A stretch of DNA of 64,000 bases from Aequorivita sp. H23M31 (GTDB lineage: Bacteria > Bacteroidota > Bacteroidia > Flavobacteriales > Flavobacteriaceae): the NCBI RefSeq assembly GCF_004022485.1, contig NZ_CP034951.1:2914001-2978000 (forward strand). Reading direction: 5' to 3'. Positions 60,078 to 64,000 of the stretch are shown in pieces; position 1 is the first letter of the stretch; every line of letters begins with the position of its first letter. Below the pieces are notes generated by a model. That model was given only the letters and a program-made list of their open reading frames with translations. It was not told where the DNA came from and did no database searches. The translations under genes were made by a program, and so were the position numbers.

Positions 60078-61526
60078 CTAATGATTTTCAGAATATCCCA
60101 CAGCCTTGCCTATTAATGTGGCGGTGGTGCATTCGGTTATTTCCACAAGAACAAAATCTCCCAATTTATAATTTTCCTTGGGGAAAACTGCCACAGTATT
60201 TTGGGGTGTTCGTCCACTCCATTCCTTGTCGCTCTTCTTAGATTCCTTTTCAATCAACACTTCAACAATTTTCCCTACCGTTTTATGGGTGTGATAGGCG
60301 CTGTGTTTTTGTTGCAGATCGACAATCTCCATCAGTCGTCTTTTCTTGATTTCTTCGGGCACATCGTCTTCCAATTTTCTCGCAGCCAAGGTTCCGGGAC
60401 GTTCAGAATATTTGAACATAAACCCAAAATCGTATTTTACAAGTTCCATCAGGCTTAAGGTATCTTGATGATCTTCCTCGGTTTCAGTAGGAAACCCGAT
60501 AATCATATCTTGGGAGATTCCACAATCAGGAATTATGCTGCGTACCTTATCGATCAGCTCCAAATATTCCTCTCGTGTATGTTGACGGTTCATTTCCTTC
60601 AAGATTCGGGTGCTACCACTTTGAACTGGTAAATGGATATGGTTGCAGATATTGTCATATTTTGCCATTACGTGCAGTACATCCTCGGTCATATCCTGAG
60701 GATTGCTGGTTGAGAAACGAATTCTCATTTTAGGCTGGGCCAAGGTGGCCATTTCTAAAAGCTGCGCAAAAGTTGTGGCTATAGCTTGTTGCATTGGAGA
60801 AGCATTCTTGAAATCCTTTTTTAGGCCTCCACCATACCATAAATAGCTATCTACATTTTGACCGAGCAGGGTAATTTCCTTATAACCTTTTTCACCTAGA
60901 TCGTTTATTTCGGCGATAATGCTATGCGGATCGCGGCTACGTTCGCGGCCGCGGGTGAAGGGAACTACACAGAACGTACACATATTATCACAACCTCGGG
61001 TTATGCTCACAAAGGCGGTAATTCCATTTCCACCCAAACGCACTGGAGAAATATCACCGTAGGTTTCATCTTTCGACAAAATCACGTTTACGGCCTCTCG
61101 TCCTTCCTCCACTTCCTTTAGAAGGTTCGGAATGTCCTTATAGGCATCTGGGCCAACGACCAGATCGACAATCTTTTCTTCTTCTAGCAATTTCTCTTTA
61201 AGCCGTTCTGCCATGCAACCCAAGACTCCCACTTTCATATTGGGATTGTTTTCTCGTTTTACCGCATTGTATTTTTCCAATCGTTTACGTATGGTTTGCT
61301 CTGCCTTGTCTCTAATGGAACAGGTGTTTACCAAAACCAAATCGGCATCTTCGAGTAAATTGGTGGTGTTATAACCTTGGTCTACTAGAATTGAAGCAAC
61401 AATTTCACTGTCACTAAAATTCATGGAACAACCGTAACTCTCTATATATAATTTTTTGGAATTCGCTTCCTTGGCCTCAAGAACCAAGGTGTTTCCTTGT
61501 TTTGCTTCGTCTAAAACTTTTTCCAT
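60078..61526 (-). CDS. miaB: tRNA-2-methylthio-N6-dimethylallyladenosine synthase MiaB
   Basis: A 482-residue radical-SAM methylthiotransferase that converts i6A37 to ms2i6A37 in tRNAs. Domains: N-terminal UPF0004 with Cys in [12 protein letters not shown] near 34, [10 protein letters not shown] near 70 and GCMAERL near 104 (auxiliary cluster), the radical-SAM motif [19 protein letters not shown] near 180, and a C-terminal TRAM domain ([20 protein letters not shown]). All cysteines are intact. It is the first gene of the conserved block miaB - sigma54 activator - lptE - TPR - secG. Confidence 0.97.
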   Translation of the reverse strand: MEKVLDEAKQGNTLVLEAKEANSKKLYIESYGCSMNFSDSEIVASILVDQGYNTTNLLEDADLVLVNTCSIRDKAEQTIRKRLEKYNAVKRENNPNMKVGVLGCMAERLKEKLLEEEKIVDLVVGPDAYKDIPNLLKEVEEGREAVNVILSKDETYGDISPVRLGGNGITAFVSITRGCDNMCTFCVVPFTRGRERSRDPHSIIAEINDLGEKGYKEITLLGQNVDSYLWYGGGLKKDFKNASPMQQAIATTFAQLLEMATLAQPKMRIRFSTSNPQDMTEDVLHVMAKYDNICNHIHLPVQSGSTRILKEMNRQHTREEYLELIDKVRSIIPDCGISQDMIIGFPTETEEDHQDTLSLMELVKYDFGFMFKYSERPGTLAARKLEDDVPEEIKKRRLMEIVDLQQKHSAYHTHKTVGKIVEVLIEKESKKSDKEWSGRTPQNTVAVFPKENYKLGDFVLVEITECTTATLIGKAVGYSENH

Positions 61527-61549
61527 AACTTAAAATAAAATAAACCGAA

Positions 61550-61557
61550 CAAATATA
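61550..61557 (-). promoter_or_regulatory. Candidate -7 element of miaB
   Basis: Minus-strand TATATTTG, 23 bases before the miaB ATG. A CAAA (TTTG on the minus strand) lies 16 bases further upstream, a bit short of the usual 19. Confidence 0.5.
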
Positions 61558-61918
61558 AATTTGGTTTGGATGGCAAAGATACGGTTTTAGGATTCGGTGA
61601 CAAAGTGGCAGATGAGGATTTATAAAAATATTCCTAGATGTTTTTAAGCCTTATAAACATGAGAAAAATCTTTGGAATGATATTTTCAATCACAATTTTG
61701 GGATAATTTAATCATTAAGGATATGGAGTGTTATTGTGAACAACTCCTTGCTTTTTTGCTTCCCGAGGGGCTTAAGTTTTCCTATTTTTACTTCCTTGAT
61801 TCTAGACAAAAATAATCCTCTTTTTTATTGCTATTTGTTAGTATTCAAGTTATTTTGAACCATCCGTGATTTTTGGAAAATGAGCCCGAAACATCATAAA
61901 CCTTTAAAGCTTCTTTAC
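61558..61918. other. Divergent intergenic region between miaB and dnaE
   Basis: About 360 bases with no gene. I see no second clear promoter pair; an in-frame ATG for dnaE at 61880 lies at its end but is not preferred. Confidence 0.55.
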
Positions 61919-64000
61919 ATGTATTTAATTTTCGACACAGAAACCACAGGTCTTCCCAAGGATTACAAAGCACCCGTTAGCGATACAGATAATTGGCCAA
62001 GGTGTATTCAAATAGCTTGGCAGCTCCATGATGACATGGGAAATGTGGTGGAACATCAGGACTATTTGATCAAGCCTCAAGGTTTCAATATTCCTTTCGA
62101 TGCCGAAAAGATCCATGGAATTTCAACTGAACTCGCGCAGAAAAAGGGCCGGCCGTTCGCCGAAGTACTTTCCTTGTTTAATGAGTCGCTTAAAAAGACG
62201 AAATTCGTTGTGGGCCACAACTTGGATTTCGACCTAAAAATAATGGGTGCGGAAGTTTATAGGCTAGGGTTGGAAAATTCACTTGAAAAACTTCCTGTTC
62301 TAGACACCTGTACCGAAACCACTGCAACGCTCTGCCAAATTTCTGGCGGTAGGGGCGGAAAATTCAAATTGCCCACGCTTACAGAACTTCACGATTTTCT
62401 GTTTACAGAGTCTTTTAAGGAAGCGCATAATGCAACTGCGGATGTTGAAGCCACTACCCGTTGTTTTCTGGAACTTTTACGTCGCCAGATTTTTACGGTG
62501 GAAGAATTGGATGTTCAGCCGGATTATTTTGATCATTTTTCAGAAGCTAACCCGAAAACAATTGAACTCATTGGGCTCAAGCATATAAATTTAAAGAAGG
62601 CTTCCCAAAAGATTAGAGAAGAGTTATTGGCCGCCTCAAAGATTGAAGGAATTTCATCGGAGGAAATTGAGGAGAATCTTGCCACTCTGGAGGAAGTGCC
62701 ATTCGTCCATCTTCACAACCATTCGCAATATTCCATATTACAATCTACTTCCAGCACTTTGGATCTTGTGAATGCTGCCGTTGCGGAAAATATGTCTGCC
62801 GTGGCTTTGACCGATACTGGAAATATGATGGGAGCTTTCCACTTTGTGCAAGCTGTTGAGGATTATAATAAATCTCTTGCTCCTGAAAATTTAGATAAGA
62901 AATTAAAAGGAATTGTGGGATGCGAGTTTTTTGTTTGTGAGGATCATTTAAACAAAAATCAAAAGGACAACGGCTATCAAATCGTGATGTTAGCGAAAAA
63001 CAAGAATGGATACCATAATTTGGTAAAAATGGCCTCTATCGCTTATACTACAGGTTTCTATTACGTTCCCCGCATTGACAAAAATGTTGTGGAAAAATAC
63101 AAAGAAGATATTATTGTATTGACAGGTGGCATTAATGGAGAAGTACCTGCCAAAATTTTGAATGTGGGAGAAAAGCAGGCAGAGGACGCTTTGCTATGGT
63201 GGAAGGAGAAGTTTGGCGATGATCTTTATGTTGAAATTTTACGCCACAATCAGGAGGATGAAAATCGCGTGAACGAGGTTTTGGTGGAAATGGCTAAACG
63301 TAATGGCGTAAAATTGGTAGCTTGCAACAATACTTATTATATAAAGAAGGAGGATGCCAACGCCCACGATATCCTGCTATGTGTTAAGGACGGGGAAAAG
63401 CAGGGCACTCCTATTGGTCGTGGTAGGGGTTATCGCTTTGGAATGCCCAACCAGGAATATTATTTCAAGAGCCAGGATGAAATGAAAGCCATATTTCAGG
63501 ATCTTCCAGAGGCTATTTTAAATATTGAAGAGGTTATCTCAAAAATTGAACCTTTCGTTTTGCATCGAGATGTTCTGCTCCCCAATTTCACTATTCCCGA
63601 AAAATTTCTTCACGCAGAGGATGCCGATGGAGGTAAGCGTGGAGAGAATGCTTATCTGCGTTATTTAACCTATGAGGGAGCTAAAAAACGATACCCAGAA
63701 TTGCTTGAAGTTTCCTTCGAGGATTTGACAAATTCTAAAATTGCCGTTGAAAGTTCCGATCGTGTCAACTCAATCAAACAACGTCTCGATTTTGAGTTGG
63801 AAGTAATTGCAAATACGGGTTATCCAGGTTACTTTTTGATCGTTCAGGACTTTATTGCCGAAGCCAGGCGAATGGGGGTTGCAGTAGGGCCGGGAAGAGG
63901 CTCCGCTGCCGGTAGTGCAGTGGCCTATTGTTTGGGAATCACCAATATCTGCCCCATTAAATACGATTTGCTGTTTGAGCGTTTCCTGAATCCGGATAGG
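61919..64000 (+). CDS. dnaE: DNA polymerase III alpha subunit with N-terminal proofreading domain (3' truncated by window)
   Basis: The first 694 codons of the replicative polymerase; the gene continues beyond the window. The first 190 residues are a DEDDh 3'-5' exonuclease: [24 protein letters not shown] near 100 and [14 protein letters not shown] near 170. The PHP domain begins near residue 260 with [14 protein letters not shown] and [12 protein letters not shown]. The polymerase part opens with [20 protein letters not shown] near 660 and is cut just before the expected catalytic aspartate motif. This exonuclease-DnaE fusion is usual in Bacteroidota. An in-frame ATG 13 codons upstream exists, but [12 protein letters not shown] fits the family start. 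Confidence 0.95.
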   Translation, partial: MYLIFDTETTGLPKDYKAPVSDTDNWPRCIQIAWQLHDDMGNVVEHQDYLIKPQGFNIPFDAEKIHGISTELAQKKGRPFAEVLSLFNESLKKTKFVVGHNLDFDLKIMGAEVYRLGLENSLEKLPVLDTCTETTATLCQISGGRGGKFKLPTLTELHDFLFTESFKEAHNATADVEATTRCFLELLRRQIFTVEELDVQPDYFDHFSEANPKTIELIGLKHINLKKASQKIREELLAASKIEGISSEEIEENLATLEEVPFVHLHNHSQYSILQSTSSTLDLVNAAVAENMSAVALTDTGNMMGAFHFVQAVEDYNKSLAPENLDKKLKGIVGCEFFVCEDHLNKNQKDNGYQIVMLAKNKNGYHNLVKMASIAYTTGFYYVPRIDKNVVEKYKEDIIVLTGGINGEVPAKILNVGEKQAEDALLWWKEKFGDDLYVEILRHNQEDENRVNEVLVEMAKRNGVKLVACNNTYYIKKEDANAHDILLCVKDGEKQGTPIGRGRGYRFGMPNQEYYFKSQDEMKAIFQDLPEAILNIEEVISKIEPFVLHRDVLLPNFTIPEKFLHAEDADGGKRGENAYLRYLTYEGAKKRYPELLEVSFEDLTNSKIAVESSDRVNSIKQRLDFELEVIANTGYPGYFLIVQDFIAEARRMGVAVGPGRGSAAGSAVAYCLGITNICPIKYDLLFERFLNPDR

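Overview
The window is chromosomal DNA from a low-GC member of the Bacteroidota, almost certainly family Flavobacteriaceae; I cannot assign a genus with confidence. The evidence is the set of lineage-typical genes (two type IX secretion cargo proteins with sorting domains, PorP/SprF, a TonB receptor with a DUF5689 lipoprotein, DUF2723, DnaE with an N-terminal exonuclease, the miaB - sigma54 activator - lptE - TPR - secG block) and promoters of the Bacteroidota type (TTTG, about 19 bases, TAnnTTTG).

Layout. 0-8.7 kb: a secreted GH92 alpha-mannosidase, a membrane metallophosphoesterase, a thioredoxin-fold protein lacking its first active-site cysteine, and a coupled NodB-deacetylase/DUF2723 glycosyltransferase pair. 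8.9-10.7 kb: the most accessory-looking stretch, with tRNA-Gln, three 56-bp modules that each repeat the tRNA 3' end and are followed by their own terminator, a VapBC-like toxin-antitoxin pair, a long imperfect palindrome and a small membrane protein. 11-14.5 kb: a secreted serine hydrolase, lspA, an overlapping DUF2752/CD225 pair and 5-formyl-THF cyclo-ligase. 14.7-18.4 kb: a RimK locus with a retropepsin-like protein, RimK and an M14-type deacylase in overlapping reading frames, followed by a second RimK. 18.4-25.6 kb: thioesterase, HU/SPOR protein, dprA, uvrC and a patatin-Omp85 fusion. 25.7-30.5 kb: tyrosine catabolism (hmgA, hpd), a DUF3108 protein and an M23 lipoprotein. 30.7-33.1 kb: a DUF285-repeat protein exported by the type IX system. 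33.3-39.3 kb: a small membrane cytochrome-like protein, then a divergent secreted nuclease / TonB receptor / DUF5689 set. 40-46.3 kb: an OmpA-PD40 protein, PorP/SprF and a 1,123-residue type B type IX cargo. 46.6-54.3 kb: hflX, acyl-CoA dehydrogenase, a GT-C mannosyltransferase-like protein, a PD40 lipoprotein, an M28-PDZ aminopeptidase and a transglutaminase-like protein. 54.4-61.5 kb: groEL, groES, secG, a TPR protein, lptE, a sigma54 activator and miaB. From 61.9 kb: dnaE, cut by the window end just before its polymerase catalytic motif.

How the genes work together. hmgA and hpd are consecutive steps of tyrosine breakdown. The SprB-like, PorP/SprF and OmpA genes look like one surface-adhesin unit. 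The nuclease, TonB receptor and DUF5689 protein may form a scavenging system. The RimK locus carries the parts expected for adding and removing amino acids on a protein or peptide. A sigma54-type promoter precedes groES, and a sigma54 activator lies 2.3 kb away.

I see no CRISPR array, no complete insertion sequence, no integrase and no prophage. The best candidates for something new are the RimK locus, the tRNA-tail repeats with the palindrome and toxin-antitoxin genes, the sigma54 control of groESL, and the higher-order repeat in the type IX cargo. Promoter calls are pattern matches by eye.
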